Below, piece by piece: positions 26,315 through 36,019 of a stretch of DNA of 64,000 bases. Numbering within the stretch: the first letter of the stretch is position 1; each line of letters begins with the position of its first letter. The DNA is from an uncultured Ruminococcus sp. (GTDB lineage: Bacteria > Bacillota_A > Clostridia > Oscillospirales > Ruminococcaceae), in NCBI GenBank assembly GCA_900315975.1, contig ONBA01000001.1:1-64000 (forward strand), written 5' to 3'. The notes under the pieces were generated by a model that saw nothing but the letters and a program-made list of their open reading frames with translations, ran no database searches and was not told the origin of the DNA. The translations under genes and the position numbers were made by a program.

Positions 26315-27666
26315 AAAGTATAAGAAGATGTCAGCACGTTATCACTGTTTTCCTGTTCATTTTTATTGCAGGAATGGTAACGCTCGTTGTAAAAATCAAT
26401 AAGGAAGCTTCATTTTATATGATGAACTCCGATAAACACGAACTCGGTATGGTCTACGACCGCAACGGCGATGTCCTGTTTGACGGTCTTGGTCAGGGAC
26501 AATATGAAGACGGTCACTTCCTCGACGTAGGAAACCTCATAGGCGATGACAAGGGTCAGATGAACAATACCCTCGTTGCCCAGAATATAGACCTTCTCAA
26601 CAACTACAGCTTTTCTGCCGGACTCGTCAAGGACGGCGGTAAAGCTTCTATCCATACAACCCTCGACCATGCCGCTAACCGCACTGTGTACAACGCTTAT
26701 CAGGGGGCAAAAGGCTGTGCTGTGGCTTATAACTACAAAACCGGCGAGATCCTCGTATGCACAAGTCTGCCAAATATAGACGTTACCCGAGGATACGATA
26801 ATATTGCTGATATGGAGTCGGGAACTCTCATCTCAAAGGCTATGTGCGGAACTGTTCCGGGCTCGACTCAGAAGGTTTCAACCGTTATCTCAGCACTCGA
26901 AATCATGGGTCAGGAGAAGCTCTTCTCCAAAAGATACACCTGTAACGGACAATTCGTGAATCGTGAAGGTAAACCTATCGACTGCCACCAGTCGTGGGGA
27001 CACGGTGAACAGAACATTCAGCAAGCCGTCGAAAACAGCTGTAATCCATTCTTTGCACAGCTAATCGAAGACCCCGATATGCCGCTGAGCAGTGTAAAAA
27101 CTATGTACTCAAAGCTCGGCTACGCTGTAAACGATGCTAAACCCGAGTATATCGACATAGACGGCATACAGTGCGATAAAGCTTCAACTACGCTGACCGA
27201 CTCCGGTGACTTCAATACTCAGTGGGGTTGCATAGGTCAGGGCGACACTCTCGTAAGTCCTGTTCAGCTCATGATGTGGGAAAGTGCTATCGCTAACGGC
27301 AACGGCAAAATGACTATGCCGCACCTCATCTCAAAGGTCACTGACGTTTACGGTGACGTTTCTGAGGTCAGGGGTACTTCTTTCAGTAATCAGCTTTTCA
27401 GTTCATCTACCGCCTCAACCGTAAAACAGATTCTTATTACAAACGGTGCCAATAACTACTCAGGTTCTATTCCGGGTTATACACTCGGAATCAAAAGCGG
27501 TACCGCTCAGGTCAAAAACGGTGACGAGGAAAACGCTCTGCTTGTAGGATTTGTTGACGACTCTGCTCACCCTATCGCGTTCTGCGTGTTGCTTGAAAAC
27601 AAGTACAGCACGCCAGTTTCTGCGGAACAGATAGCTAAGACTATGCTTGATGCACTGTGCAGTTAA
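26311..27666 (+). CDS. Class B penicillin-binding protein transpeptidase (PbpA-like)
   Basis: A 451-residue bitopic protein with an N-terminal helix (residues 11-29) and a penicillin-binding transpeptidase domain that cross-links peptidoglycan. The active motifs are complete: SxxK as PGSTQK, SxN as ENSCNPFF, and KSGTAQV as the K(S/T)G motif. Length and the short N-terminal region resemble actinobacterial PbpA, the partner of RodA in FHA-linked clusters. Its ATG overlaps the stop of the upstream SEDS gene (ATGA). All three genes form one operon. Confidence 0.9.
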   Translation: MKSIRRCQHVITVFLFIFIAGMVTLVVKINKEASFYMMNSDKHELGMVYDRNGDVLFDGLGQGQYEDGHFLDVGNLIGDDKGQMNNTLVAQNIDLLNNYSFSAGLVKDGGKASIHTTLDHAANRTVYNAYQGAKGCAVAYNYKTGEILVCTSLPNIDVTRGYDNIADMESGTLISKAMCGTVPGSTQKVSTVISALEIMGQEKLFSKRYTCNGQFVNREGKPIDCHQSWGHGEQNIQQAVENSCNPFFAQLIEDPDMPLSSVKTMYSKLGYAVNDAKPEYIDIDGIQCDKASTTLTDSGDFNTQWGCIGQGDTLVSPVQLMMWESAIANGNGKMTMPHLISKVTDVYGDVSEVRGTSFSNQLFSSSTASTVKQILITNGANNYSGSIPGYTLGIKSGTAQVKNGDEENALLVGFVDDSAHPIAFCVLLENKYSTPVSAEQIAKTMLDALCS

Positions 27667-27731
27667 TTTGTCACATTTTACAAATATTATAATAAAAGCT
27701 GTGCAAACTAAACAAAATTAACAAAATTCCC

Positions 27732-27760
27732 TTGTATCCTCCAAAAGATTATGGTATAAT
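27732..27760 (+). promoter_or_regulatory. hpf promoter
   Basis: TTGTAT (27732-27737) and TATAAT (27755-27760) with a 17-base spacer. Confidence 0.8.
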
Positions 27761-27769
27761 ATAACCATA

Positions 27770-27827
27770 AGAACCGGAGGGTAACTAAAGGTTCTAATAC
27801 CCGCTCCGGAAACGGAGCAAAAGGAGG
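27770..27827 (+). promoter_or_regulatory. Folded hpf 5' leader
   Basis: The leader can form AGAACC/GGTTCT (27770-27775 with 27790-27795), then a tight GCTCCG-GAAA-CGGAGC hairpin with a GNRA tetraloop (27803-27818). The hairpin ends directly at the AAAAGGAGG ribosome binding site. It could tune translation or protect the transcript 5' end. Confidence 0.5.
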
Positions 27828-27837
27828 ACATCCATAT

Positions 27838-28365
27838 ATGAAAACAACTATCACAGCTAAGAAAATGCAGATCCCACAGAACTTCACAGAATACGCTGAA
27901 ACAAGAATCGATTCACGACTCGGCAAATTCTTCGGAGACGAAGCTGATGCAAAAATCGTACTCTCTGAGCGCAAAAATCAGATCGAGCTTGAGCTCACAG
28001 TTAAATACAACAGTATGATCTTCCGCGCTGAGCGCTCTGCCGCTGACAAGACCGTCGCTCTTGACGACGCTATAGATAAGATCATCAGACAGATCCGCAA
28101 AAATAAGACCAGAGTTGAGAAAAAACTCAAGGATACAGCCTTCAAGCAGTCATTCGCTGAACCTGTTGAAGAAGTCGTTGATTTCGAGATCATCAAGGAC
28201 AAGAAGTTCAAACTCCGTCCTATGAATGTCGAGGAAGCTATCCTCCAGATGAACCTGCTCAGCCACGAATTCTTCATGTTCCTCAATGCCGATACAGGTA
28301 CTATCAATGTCGTTTACAAGCGTGACGACGGTAACTACGCTCTTCTTGAGCCTGACATGAACTAA
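27838..28365 (+). CDS. hpf: Long-form ribosome hibernation promoting factor
   Basis: A 175-residue two-domain HPF that dimerises 70S ribosomes into inactive 100S particles in stationary phase. Residues 1-100 are the S30AE domain (TEYAETRIDSRLGKFF, then ALDDAIDKIIRQIRKNKTR), and residues about 118-175 the dimerisation domain (KDKKFKLRPMNVEEAILQMNLLSHEFFMFLNADTG, quoted in part by its KFKLRPM and LLSHEFF signatures). Length fits the long HPF of Firmicutes. It has its own promoter, a folded leader and a terminator, so it is monocistronic. Confidence 0.95.
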   Translation: MKTTITAKKMQIPQNFTEYAETRIDSRLGKFFGDEADAKIVLSERKNQIELELTVKYNSMIFRAERSAADKTVALDDAIDKIIRQIRKNKTRVEKKLKDTAFKQSFAEPVEEVVDFEIIKDKKFKLRPMNVEEAILQMNLLSHEFFMFLNADTGTINVVYKRDDGNYALLEPDMN

Positions 28366-28374
28366 ACAAATACT

Positions 28375-28405
28375 ATGCGGAGCTTAATGCTCCGCATAAC
28401 TTTTT
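28375..28405 (+). terminator. hpf terminator
   Basis: ATGCGGAGC (28375-28383) and GCTCCGCAT (28389-28397) form a 9-bp stem with a 5-base loop, followed by AACTTTTT. Confidence 0.85.
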
Positions 28406-28423
28406 AAAAGGAGTATGATAATC

Positions 28424-29095
28424 ATGGATATCAATAAGAAAACTGCACTGAAAAAACGTATAGAAAGCGTCGGAGAAGCTCTGAAAAAGAATAATATGGA
28501 GTTCTACTACGCTGAAACTGCCGCTGACGTTAAAGACATCGTCTGTTCACTGATGCCGGAAGGATGCACCGTAACTCACGGCGGAAGCGTCTCCATGAAG
28601 GAATGCGGTCTTCCTGATCTGCTCAATTCCGGTAAATACAACTATTTGGACCGCTCAAAAGCTCAGACTCCGGAAGAAACAAAAGCTATATACCGTCAGG
28701 CTTTCTCAGCTGATGTGTACATCACAAGCACTAACGCTATCACCGAAAGCGGCGCTCTTTATAACGTTGACGGCAACAGCAATCGTATTGCCGCTATAGC
28801 GTACGGTCCGGACTCTGTTATCGTTATTGCAGGCTATAATAAAATAGTACGTAACATAGAGGAAGCAGAGGTCCGCGTGAAGAATACTGCCGCTCCGCCT
28901 AACTGTGTCCGTCTCGACTGCGATACTTACTGTGCTAAAACAGGCGAATGCGTTTCACTCCACAAGGCTGACCGTCAGATGACAGACGGTTGCTCAGGTG
29001 ACGGACGTATCTGCTGTAACTACCTGATTTCTGCCCAACAGCGCCATAAGGGTCGAATAAAGGTAATAATCGTCGGAGAAGAATTAGGATATTAA
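28424..29095 (+). CDS. LUD-domain protein (LutC-like, DUF162)
   Basis: A 223-residue lactate-utilisation-domain protein. Family features: VTHGGSVSMKECGLPDLL, ADVYITSTNAITESGALYNVDG, and AAIAYGPDSVIVIAGYNKIV, then a cysteine-rich C-terminal part (CVRLDCDTYCAKTGEC). LutC-type proteins work with Fe-S oxidoreductases in lactate oxidation, but the short stand-alone form is of unknown role. I prefer ATG 28424 because AAAGGAG is 10 bases upstream; the in-frame ATG at 28415 would be only one base from it. It is read from beyond the hpf terminator, so either read-through or a weak promoter serves it. Terminator follows. Confidence 0.87.
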   Translation: MDINKKTALKKRIESVGEALKKNNMEFYYAETAADVKDIVCSLMPEGCTVTHGGSVSMKECGLPDLLNSGKYNYLDRSKAQTPEETKAIYRQAFSADVYITSTNAITESGALYNVDGNSNRIAAIAYGPDSVIVIAGYNKIVRNIEEAEVRVKNTAAPPNCVRLDCDTYCAKTGECVSLHKADRQMTDGCSGDGRICCNYLISAQQRHKGRIKVIIVGEELGY

Positions 29096-29099
29096 AAAT

Positions 29100-29136
29100 A
29101 AGCGGATAAGTTTGCACTTATCCGCTTCATTTTTTC
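29100..29136 (+). terminator. Terminator of LUD gene
   Basis: AAGCGGATAAG (29100-29110) and CTTATCCGCTT (29117-29127) form an 11-bp stem with a 6-base loop, followed by CATTTTTTC. Confidence 0.87.
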
Positions 29137-29172
29137 TATTTTGAAATTGACCGCCGACCATACAGGATTTCA

Positions 29173-30860
29173 TTATTTTACTGCTTTGAGAGATTTTTCT
29201 ATCTCCTCGGCACGAAGAAGAGCTGTATCAATGTGAGAGCAGAAGTTATCAGCTCCAACACGCTCAACGAGTCCGGCTTTTTCCATTGCCTTCATCGGCT
29301 GTTCGTTTACGTGCGAGAATACTACTCTGACATTGTGCTTTTCACAGCGCTTTACGATACGTGCAAGTGCCTCAACACCCGTAGCATCAACAGCCGGAAC
29401 GTTTCTCATTCTTATACAGAGAACGTCGATATTCTTGTCGTCGAGCATATATTTGTACTTATCTGCCGCCGCAAAGAACATGGGTCCGTTTATCTCGTAT
29501 ACACGCGTATTATCCGGTATCTTCTTGAGGAGTATATTATCAGGGTCAGTGTCTTCGTCATCAACGTCGACCCACGCGTGAGCCTCTGTAACATCTGCCA
29601 TGCGCTTCATAAACAGAAGAGCCGCGAGAACAAGTCCGATACCGATTGCAACTACGAGGTCGAATACAACAGTAAGTATCAGTGTGACGAATAATACTGC
29701 GATATCGCTCTTAGGCGCTGTCTTTATCGTGTTGCGGATATTTCTCCAGCCGCACATATTGTATGCGACAATGAAGAGTATAGCCGCTATAGTAGGCATA
29801 GGAATGTACTTTGCATATGGCATGAGAATAAGAAGTATGAGCAGTACAACTACTGAATGAACCATGCCTGCAACAGGAGTACGTCCGCCGTTCTTTACGT
29901 TAGCGGCAGTACGTGCGATTGCTCCGGTAGCGGGGATTCCGCCGAAAAGAGCAGAACCGATATTAGCCGCACCCTGCGCAACAAGTTCCATATTTGAACG
30001 GTGCTTAGAACCTATCATACCGTCAGCTACGACACATGAGAGGAGTGATTCAACTGCCGCAAGCACTGCTATTGTGAATGCATTTGGAAGGAGTGCCTTT
30101 ATTCTTGCAAATGACACCTCGGGAACGGTAAGATGCGGAGGTGCTGATGAAATAGTGTAGAGTGAACCGATAGTGTTTACGTGCATTCCTGAGAATTGTA
30201 CAAGAAGTGCTCCGACTACTACAGCTATGAGTGAAGCCGGAATCTTTTCAAGTTTTTTTGGCCATAAAATGAGTATCGCAAGAGAGATGACGCCTACAAG
30301 CAGTGCCTGCCAGTTTAGTGTGTCAATGCAGAGACAGACTTCTTTCACCTTGTCAACTGTTTCAATCGGTGAATTTTTGAATGTCAGACCAAGAAAATCC
30401 TTTATCTGACCAATAAGGATAGTCACTGCGATACCAAATGTGAAGCCGCTTGTTATAGTGTTGGGTATGTATTTAAGAAGTGCACCGAATTTACAGAGTC
30501 CCATAACTATGAGGATTATACCAGCCATTATTGTAGATATGATGAGACCATCCATATGCTCTGTAGCGACTATACCTGCGACTATTGTCGCAAATGCGGC
30601 GCGGTAGGACCGGCTATCTGTACTCTGCTTCCTCCAAGGAATGATACGATGAATCCGGCAACTATCGCAGTGTAAAGTCCCTGCTCAGGACCTACTCCGG
30701 AAGCAAGGGCTAGCGCTATTGAAAGCGGAAGTGCGATTATCGCTACGATGACTCCTGCAACGAGGTCTTTAACGAACTGCGATGCGGAGTAATTCTTCAT
30801 GACGGAGAAAAGTTTGGGTTTAAGTTTTTCTTCTGTGGGTTTCCGGCTTGTGATTTCCAT
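29173..30860 (-). pseudogene. SulP-family anion transporter broken by a 1-base frameshift
   Basis: Two frames together encode one SulP transporter. The first 92 codons (from ATG 30860) give the N-terminal signature VAIIALPLSIALALASGVGP and QIAGPT; the frame then ends at a stop near 30582. A second frame runs on without gap (AFATIVAG ... MDGLIIS) to 29173, carrying the rest of the membrane core and a C-terminal STAS domain. On the minus strand the joint reads GCGCCGCATTTGCG; adding one G (GCGGCCGC) restores AFATIVAG. The restored protein has about 562 residues, a normal SulP length without the tail seen in the first SulP. Either a true inactivating deletion or an assembly error. Confidence 0.85.
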
Positions 30861-30897
30861 ATTTTTACCTCTTTCTCAATAATTCGCGAACTTAAAT

Positions 30898-30927
30898 ATT
30901 ATACTACCGTTGACATATCATTTTCAA
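30898..30927 (-). promoter_or_regulatory. Promoter of the frameshifted SulP gene
   Basis: On the minus strand TTGAAA lies at 30927-30922 and TATAAT at 30903-30898, with an 18-base spacer. The rest of 30861-31162 is AT-rich, and besides the glnN promoter nothing else was seen in it. Confidence 0.65.
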
Positions 30928-31099
30928 GCAGTTTTTATCAATATTCCAAATTTTGTCAGTTTACATATATTGAAGTCGGCTGGTCGAATAAAAATATAGT
31001 ATTTTTCGGCAATAAATGGTCGTTTTCTCAAAAATATACTTTTTTAAAGAGGGTTTTATAAATAAATAGGGCAAAAAGACAGAATTTAAGTGACGAATA

Positions 31100-31128
31100 T
31101 TGACCGCAGGGAATAAATATGTTATAAT
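31100..31128 (+). promoter_or_regulatory. glnN promoter
   Basis: TTGACC (31100-31105) and TATAAT (31123-31128) with a 17-base spacer; ACGGAGG precedes the ATG at 31163. Confidence 0.85.
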
Positions 31129-31162
31129 AAAATGAATATTTGGAGTATACGGAGGATTTATC

Positions 31163-33253
31163 ATGAATAGTATTCCTGAGATTTTCGGCTGCAGCGTTTT
31201 CAACGAAACTGTAATGAAAAACACTCTCCCGAAAAATGTCTACAAAAACCTTAGAAGAACTATGGAAAAGGGCGAACCTCTTGATATGGCTACTGCTGAC
31301 GTTGTTGCAAATGCTATCAAGGAATGGGCTCTCGAACACGGTGCTACACACTATACCCACTGGTTTCAGCCTATGACGGGTTCAACTGCAGAAAAGCACG
31401 ACTCGTTCATCAACCCCGGACCTAACGGTACCGCTCTCATGGAATTCTCAGGAAAGGCTCTTATAAAGGGCGAACCTGACGCTTCTTCGTTCCCTTCCGG
31501 CGGTCTCAGACAGACCAGTTCTGCAAGAGGCTATACAGCATGGGACCCCACTTCATACTGCTTTGTTAAAGAGGGAAGCCTCTATATTCCTACTGTTTTC
31601 GTCTCTTATACAGGCGAAACTCTCGATAAGAAAACTCCTCTACTTCGCTCTATGGACGCACTCAGCAAAACTGCTGTTCGCTTCCTCAAACTCTTCGGCA
31701 ACGAAAACGTTACCCGTGTAACGTCAACTGTCGGAGCTGAGCAGGAATACTTCCTCATAGACAAGAAAAAGTTCGACCAGCGTGAAGACCTCGTCCTCAC
31801 AGGCAGAACTCTCTTCGGTGCAAAGCCTCCTAAGGGTCAGGAACTCGATGACCAGTACTTCGCAAACCTCAAACCTCGTATCGCCGCTTATATGGCTGAA
31901 CTCGATGAAGAACTCTGGAAGCTCGGAATCTACTCCAAGACCAAGCACAACGAAGTTGCTCCGGCTCAGCACGAAATGGCACCTATATTTACGACTTCTA
32001 ACCTCGGTACTGACCAGAATGAGCTTGCTATGGAGGTTATGGAAAAAGTTGCTCTCCGCCACGGACTCGTTTGTCTCCTGCACGAAAAGCCATTCGAGGG
32101 TGTAAACGGTTCGGGTAAGCACAATAACTGGTCGATGTCTACCAATGACGGTCAGAATCTGCTCGACCCCGGCGATACTCCTATGGAGAATCTCCAGTTT
32201 TTGACTATACTCTGTGCCCTTATCAAGGGTGTTGACGAATATGCAGACCTTATGCGTCTTTCTGCCGCTTCCGCAGGCAACGACCACCGTCTCGGTGCTG
32301 ATGAAGCTCCTCCGGCTATCATCTCCATGTTCCTCGGTGAAGAGCTCGACGCTGTTCTTCAGGCTATCGAAGAGGACGGTGTTTACAAGACCAAGGCTAA
32401 AAACTTCGAGATAGGCGTTAACGCTCTCCCCTCCTTCCCGAAGGATTCAACTGACAGAAACAGAACTTCTCCGTTCGCATTTACCGGTAACAGATTTGAG
32501 TTCCGCATGGTCGGCTCTTCTGACAATATCGCCTGCCCGAATACTCTTCTCAATACTATCGTTTCCGAGGAACTCAGCCAGTTTACCGAGATTCTCGAAC
32601 CTTTCAAGGATACCGACAGCTTCGAGGACGAGGTCAAGAAGCTTCTCAAGAACGTTCTCAAGGAACACAGACGTATCATTTTCAATGGCGACGGCTACTC
32701 GCCTGAGTGGGTAAAGGAAGCTGAAAGACGCGGACTCCCCAACTATCCTTCGACTGTTGACTGTATGCCGCATTATACAGACGAAAAGAATCTCCGTATT
32801 CTCCGTAAATTCGGTATCTACAACAGAGAAGAACTCACTGCGAGAACTGAGATACACCTCGAAAAATACTCCAAGACAAGACGTATCGAGGCTCGTACTA
32901 TGATAGAAATGGCAAGAAAACAGCTTCTCCCCGCTTCTCTTGAGTACCTCGACAAGCTCTGCGTCGGAATCGCCGGCAAGAAGGCAGTTGGACTCACAGC
33001 TAAAACTGAAGAAAAAATCGCCAATAAGCTCAACGACCTCTGCGACCGCTTCTACGATTCTATTGAGCGACTTGAAAAACAGGTCGCTGCGGCTTGTGCT
33101 GTTGACGGAGTTCTCGAACAGGCTGAATACTACCATGATTACGTCCTCGCTGAAATGGACATCATGAGAAGTATCGCTGACGAAATCGAGATTAATATGC
33201 CGCTCAGCTACTGGCCTATCCCAACATATTCAGAAATCATCTACAACGTATAA
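31163..33253 (+). CDS. glnN: Type III glutamine synthetase
   Basis: A 696-residue GSIII, the large form that makes glutamine from glutamate, ammonia and ATP. Motifs include THWFQPMTGSTAEKHDSF, the metal-site VGAEQEYFLIDK, APAQHEMAPIF, VNGSGKHNNWSMST and the ATP/Glu site segment NRTSPFAFTGNRFEFRMVGS. A GSIII is typical of Bacteroides and ruminal Clostridia such as Ruminococcus, where it supports growth on ammonia. It is monocistronic, with its own promoter and terminator; no PII or ammonium transporter gene is adjacent. Confidence 0.96.
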   Translation: MNSIPEIFGCSVFNETVMKNTLPKNVYKNLRRTMEKGEPLDMATADVVANAIKEWALEHGATHYTHWFQPMTGSTAEKHDSFINPGPNGTALMEFSGKALIKGEPDASSFPSGGLRQTSSARGYTAWDPTSYCFVKEGSLYIPTVFVSYTGETLDKKTPLLRSMDALSKTAVRFLKLFGNENVTRVTSTVGAEQEYFLIDKKKFDQREDLVLTGRTLFGAKPPKGQELDDQYFANLKPRIAAYMAELDEELWKLGIYSKTKHNEVAPAQHEMAPIFTTSNLGTDQNELAMEVMEKVALRHGLVCLLHEKPFEGVNGSGKHNNWSMSTNDGQNLLDPGDTPMENLQFLTILCALIKGVDEYADLMRLSAASAGNDHRLGADEAPPAIISMFLGEELDAVLQAIEEDGVYKTKAKNFEIGVNALPSFPKDSTDRNRTSPFAFTGNRFEFRMVGSSDNIACPNTLLNTIVSEELSQFTEILEPFKDTDSFEDEVKKLLKNVLKEHRRIIFNGDGYSPEWVKEAERRGLPNYPSTVDCMPHYTDEKNLRILRKFGIYNREELTARTEIHLEKYSKTRRIEARTMIEMARKQLLPASLEYLDKLCVGIAGKKAVGLTAKTEEKIANKLNDLCDRFYDSIERLEKQVAAACAVDGVLEQAEYYHDYVLAEMDIMRSIADEIEINMPLSYWPIPTYSEIIYNV

Positions 33254-33258
33254 TAACC

Positions 33259-33297
33259 AAGGGACGGTTAAGGTATACTGCCTTAACCGTCCCTTTT
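33259..33297. terminator. glnN terminator
   Basis: AAGGGACGGTTAAGG (33259-33273) and CCTTAACCGTCCCTT (33281-33295) form a 15-bp stem with a 7-base loop, followed by TTATTTTT on the plus strand. Confidence 0.88.
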
Positions 33298-33302
33298 ATT
33301 TT

Positions 33303-35657
33303 TCAGTTTGCAAGGATACAGTCGTTCACGACCTTTATAGCCGTTTTCCCATCAGCTGTCCCGACTAGTACTCGGTCACCTTTCTTTACCCGCGATGTTA
33401 TTATCATCTTTGCAAGCTCGTTCTCGATAAGCTCGGTAACTCGCCGTTTTATCTGTCTTGCACCATATTTGTCGGTATCGTCAGCCGATGCAACTGTCTC
33501 AGCAACTTCATCGGTATAGCTTAGTTCTATACCAAGCGTTTTTGCTCGTTCTGCAAGGTCATTAAGTGCTTTGCGGCTTATTTTTATAAGGTCTTCCATT
33601 TCAAGATTCCTGAACATGATTATCTCGTCGATTCGTCCGGTAAACTCGGGAGTGAAATACGCTTTTACAGCTTCAAGCATTCGGCTTTCGTCTTCTCCGG
33701 ATTCGTTTTTGCCAAATCCAAGCGACGTTTTTCCTGATACTCCCTCTGCACCTATATTCGATGTCATTATAATCATGCAATTCCGGAAACTTACCTTCCT
33801 CAGTGAAGAATCTGTAAGAGTACCATAATCGAGAATCTGAAGCATGATATTCAACACCTCAGAATCAGCTTTTTCTATCTCGTCGAAAAGTATGAGCGAG
33901 TACGGACTGCGCCGTACCTTGTCGCACAAGCTCACGTTTTTGTCGTCATATCCTGCATAACCGGGAGGCGCTCCTATCAGCTTTGACACCGAGTGCTTCT
34001 CCATATACTCCGACATATCAACGCGTATAAGATTCTTCTCAGAACCGAAAACACAGTCAGCAAGCGCTTTTGCAAGTTCAGTTTTGCCGACTCCTGACGG
34101 TCCGGCAAATAGAAATGACGCAGACGGTCTGCCATCGTCACGAAGTCCCGACTTCGCCCTGCACACTGCGTCAGTCACCCTTTTCACAGCGTCTTCATGC
34201 CCTATCACTCGTTCTGAAAGCTCCTTTTCAAGAAATGTGAACTTCACTGCCTCTTTCACTGTGACCTTATTAATTGGTATGCCGGTACGGACCGATACTA
34301 CGGACATGATGTCGTCGGCACACAGTTTCGGCTTCTCACTGCCATTCACTATTTTGCCGATATTCCCAATTTTTACATCTTTGCCGCGCAGGTCGATATA
34401 ACGCGAATCTTTTTTGCGCACTCCCGAATTATGCCTGATTTTCGCACACGCACACGCTTCGTCAAGTACATCTATCGCTTTATCAGGTAGGTACCTGTCA
34501 GAAATATACCGCGTCGACAGTACTATCGCAAGCTCTATCATCTCATCGGGGATAATCACTCCGTGATAGGCTTCATAGCGGCTTTTCAGTCCGCGGAGCA
34601 TCTCCGCACAGCTTGCATGGTCGGGTTCACACACTTGTATCGGCTGAAATCGCCTTTCAAGTGCCTGGTCTTTTTCAATTGTTCGACTGAACTCCTCAAC
34701 AGTCGTCGCTCCTATTACCTGCAACTCTCCGCGTGCAAGCTGAGGCTTCATGATATTTGCCGCATCTATAGCTCCCTCTGCCGCTCCTGCACCGACTATA
34801 GTGTGTATCTCGTCGATAAAGAGAATGATGTTTCCTGCGTTTACCGCCTCGTCCATGCACGCTTTTATACGTTCTTCAAAGTCCCCGCGGTACTTCGCTC
34901 CTGATAAAAGAGAGGTCAGGTCAAGAGAAAAAATAAACTTGTTTTTCAGGCTGTCGGGTACAAGATTTCGCACAAAAAGCTCTGCTACACCTTCAACTAT
35001 CGCTGTTTTTCCGACTCCGGCTTCACCTATAAGACACGGATTGTTCTTGTTTCGACGCGCAAGAACCTGCAATACCCGCTCTACCTCCTTGATTCGCCCG
35101 ATAAGAGGGTCGTTCTTTTTTATAAGCGAGATATCCGTGATGTTCTTTCCGTAGCGGAAAAGGTTCGGAAGATGTGAAAGCTTCGGCTTTATCGCTTCAA
35201 ACATCTCTCCCCTTACCTCTTCTGACCCTATCATGTTTAGTCCGCTGCATATTCCGGTCAGACTGCCGCCTGCCTTTTTTATGATTGTACACGCACTGCA
35301 CGACGATTCACGTATTATCGCCGCAAGAATATGTTCAGGTGATGCCTGTTTCTTTTTATCACTCTGAGCGATGAAGTATGCAGTTTCGAGAATACGCTTA
35401 GTCGCAGTTGTAAAGTATCTTCGGCTGAGTATTGAAGGTGTACCAAGTCCGACAAGTTCGACTATAGCCTGCCGGAGTTCATCGTATGCGATACCGTTGT
35501 CGATAAGTATTTCTGCCGCCTGAGACGTTCCGTCACGAGTCATTGAGAGCAGTATATGCTCACTTCCGACATAGGTATGTCCCATTTCAGAAGCTGTATC
35601 GACGGCGCCGTCTATTATCTCTGATGCCTTCTTTGTGAATTTGTCTGTATTTATCAT
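33303..35657 (-). CDS. clpC: ClpC-type AAA+ unfoldase
   Basis: A 784-residue Clp/Hsp100 ATPase. The N-domain ([25 protein letters not shown], quoted by its [12 protein letters not shown] motif) is followed by two AAA+ modules: Walker [10 protein letters not shown] and [14 protein letters not shown], with Walker B LFIDEIH and [10 protein letters not shown]. The LGFG loop in KTSLGFGKN is the ClpP-docking motif, so it feeds substrates to ClpP. It is a little shorter than usual ClpC (about 810-820) and the middle coiled-coil region between the modules looks reduced, so adaptor use may differ. Single gene, SD GGAGGAG before the ATG; no clpP, mcsAB or ctsR nearby. Confidence 0.9.
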   Translation of the reverse strand: MINTDKFTKKASEIIDGAVDTASEMGHTYVGSEHILLSMTRDGTSQAAEILIDNGIAYDELRQAIVELVGLGTPSILSRRYFTTATKRILETAYFIAQSDKKKQASPEHILAAIIRESSCSACTIIKKAGGSLTGICSGLNMIGSEEVRGEMFEAIKPKLSHLPNLFRYGKNITDISLIKKNDPLIGRIKEVERVLQVLARRNKNNPCLIGEAGVGKTAIVEGVAELFVRNLVPDSLKNKFIFSLDLTSLLSGAKYRGDFEERIKACMDEAVNAGNIILFIDEIHTIVGAGAAEGAIDAANIMKPQLARGELQVIGATTVEEFSRTIEKDQALERRFQPIQVCEPDHASCAEMLRGLKSRYEAYHGVIIPDEMIELAIVLSTRYISDRYLPDKAIDVLDEACACAKIRHNSGVRKKDSRYIDLRGKDVKIGNIGKIVNGSEKPKLCADDIMSVVSVRTGIPINKVTVKEAVKFTFLEKELSERVIGHEDAVKRVTDAVCRAKSGLRDDGRPSASFLFAGPSGVGKTELAKALADCVFGSEKNLIRVDMSEYMEKHSVSKLIGAPPGYAGYDDKNVSLCDKVRRSPYSLILFDEIEKADSEVLNIMLQILDYGTLTDSSLRKVSFRNCMIIMTSNIGAEGVSGKTSLGFGKNESGEDESRMLEAVKAYFTPEFTGRIDEIIMFRNLEMEDLIKISRKALNDLAERAKTLGIELSYTDEVAETVASADDTDKYGARQIKRRVTELIENELAKMIITSRVKKGDRVLVGTADGKTAIKVVNDCILAN

Positions 35658-35712
35658 CTTGTCTCCTCCTGTTCATAGTGCTCCACTGATTATTATGCCA
35701 CCTTTTTCACGC

Positions 35713-35733
35713 GATAACGGTCGAAACACCGTC
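35713..35733. promoter_or_regulatory. Small inverted repeat between clpC and the Cys-rich peptide gene
   Basis: ATAACGGT and ACCGTCAC flank a 6-base spacer in the divergent intergenic region. It could be an operator, but it does not match the CtsR or CIRCE consensus known to me. Confidence 0.25.
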
Positions 35734-35834
35734 ACGAAAAAAATTTGTAACACTTCTCGTGCTATGACATATTATGTAATATGAAACGCAAACAAAAGCG
35801 CTTCAAATACATTTACTCAAAGGAGATATTAATT

Positions 35835-35975
35835 ATGTGTAACTCATGCTTCGAAGGAAACAACTGTATGTGGATCATCATCCTCCTCATCATCTTCATT
35901 CTTCTCTTCTCCAACTGCGGCGGCGGATGCGGATGCGGATGCGACAATAACAACAACTGCGGCTGCGGCTGCTGA
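35835..35975 (+). CDS. Small Cys/Gly-rich single-span membrane peptide
   Basis: A 46-residue peptide. After MCNSCFEGNNC comes a hydrophobic helix (residues 13-26, WIIILLIIFILLF) and a tail of cysteine-glycine repeats (CGGGCGCGC, then DNNNNCGCGC), with ten cysteines overall. The ATG at 35835 is well placed behind AAAGGAGATATT, and a strong bidirectional terminator follows, so it is a genuine small gene. No family was recognised; similar cysteine-glycine tails occur in short clostridial proteins of unknown role. It may bind metal, form a disulfide-linked surface array, or be a modified peptide. A possible promoter is TTGTAA/CATATT at 35745-35773. Confidence 0.7.
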   Translation: MCNSCFEGNNCMWIIILLIIFILLFSNCGGGCGCGCDNNNNCGCGC

Positions 35976-35985
35976 TAAAACAAAA

Positions 35986-36013
35986 TATCCCCTCAGCAAT
36001 AGCTGAGGGGATA
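35986..36013. terminator. Bidirectional terminator
   Basis: TATCCCCTCAGC (35986-35997) and GCTGAGGGGATA (36002-36013) form a 12-bp stem with an AATA loop, between convergent genes. Confidence 0.9.
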
Positions 36014-36019
36014 ACTCTT

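Noticed and set aside
29173..30860. Two separate SulP-like genes
   Set aside because: The two frames are contiguous, complementary parts of one SulP protein, and one inserted base joins them.
35701..35780. CtsR or CIRCE operator upstream of clpC
   Set aside because: The small inverted repeat there does not match the GGTCAAA heptad repeat or the CIRCE consensus.
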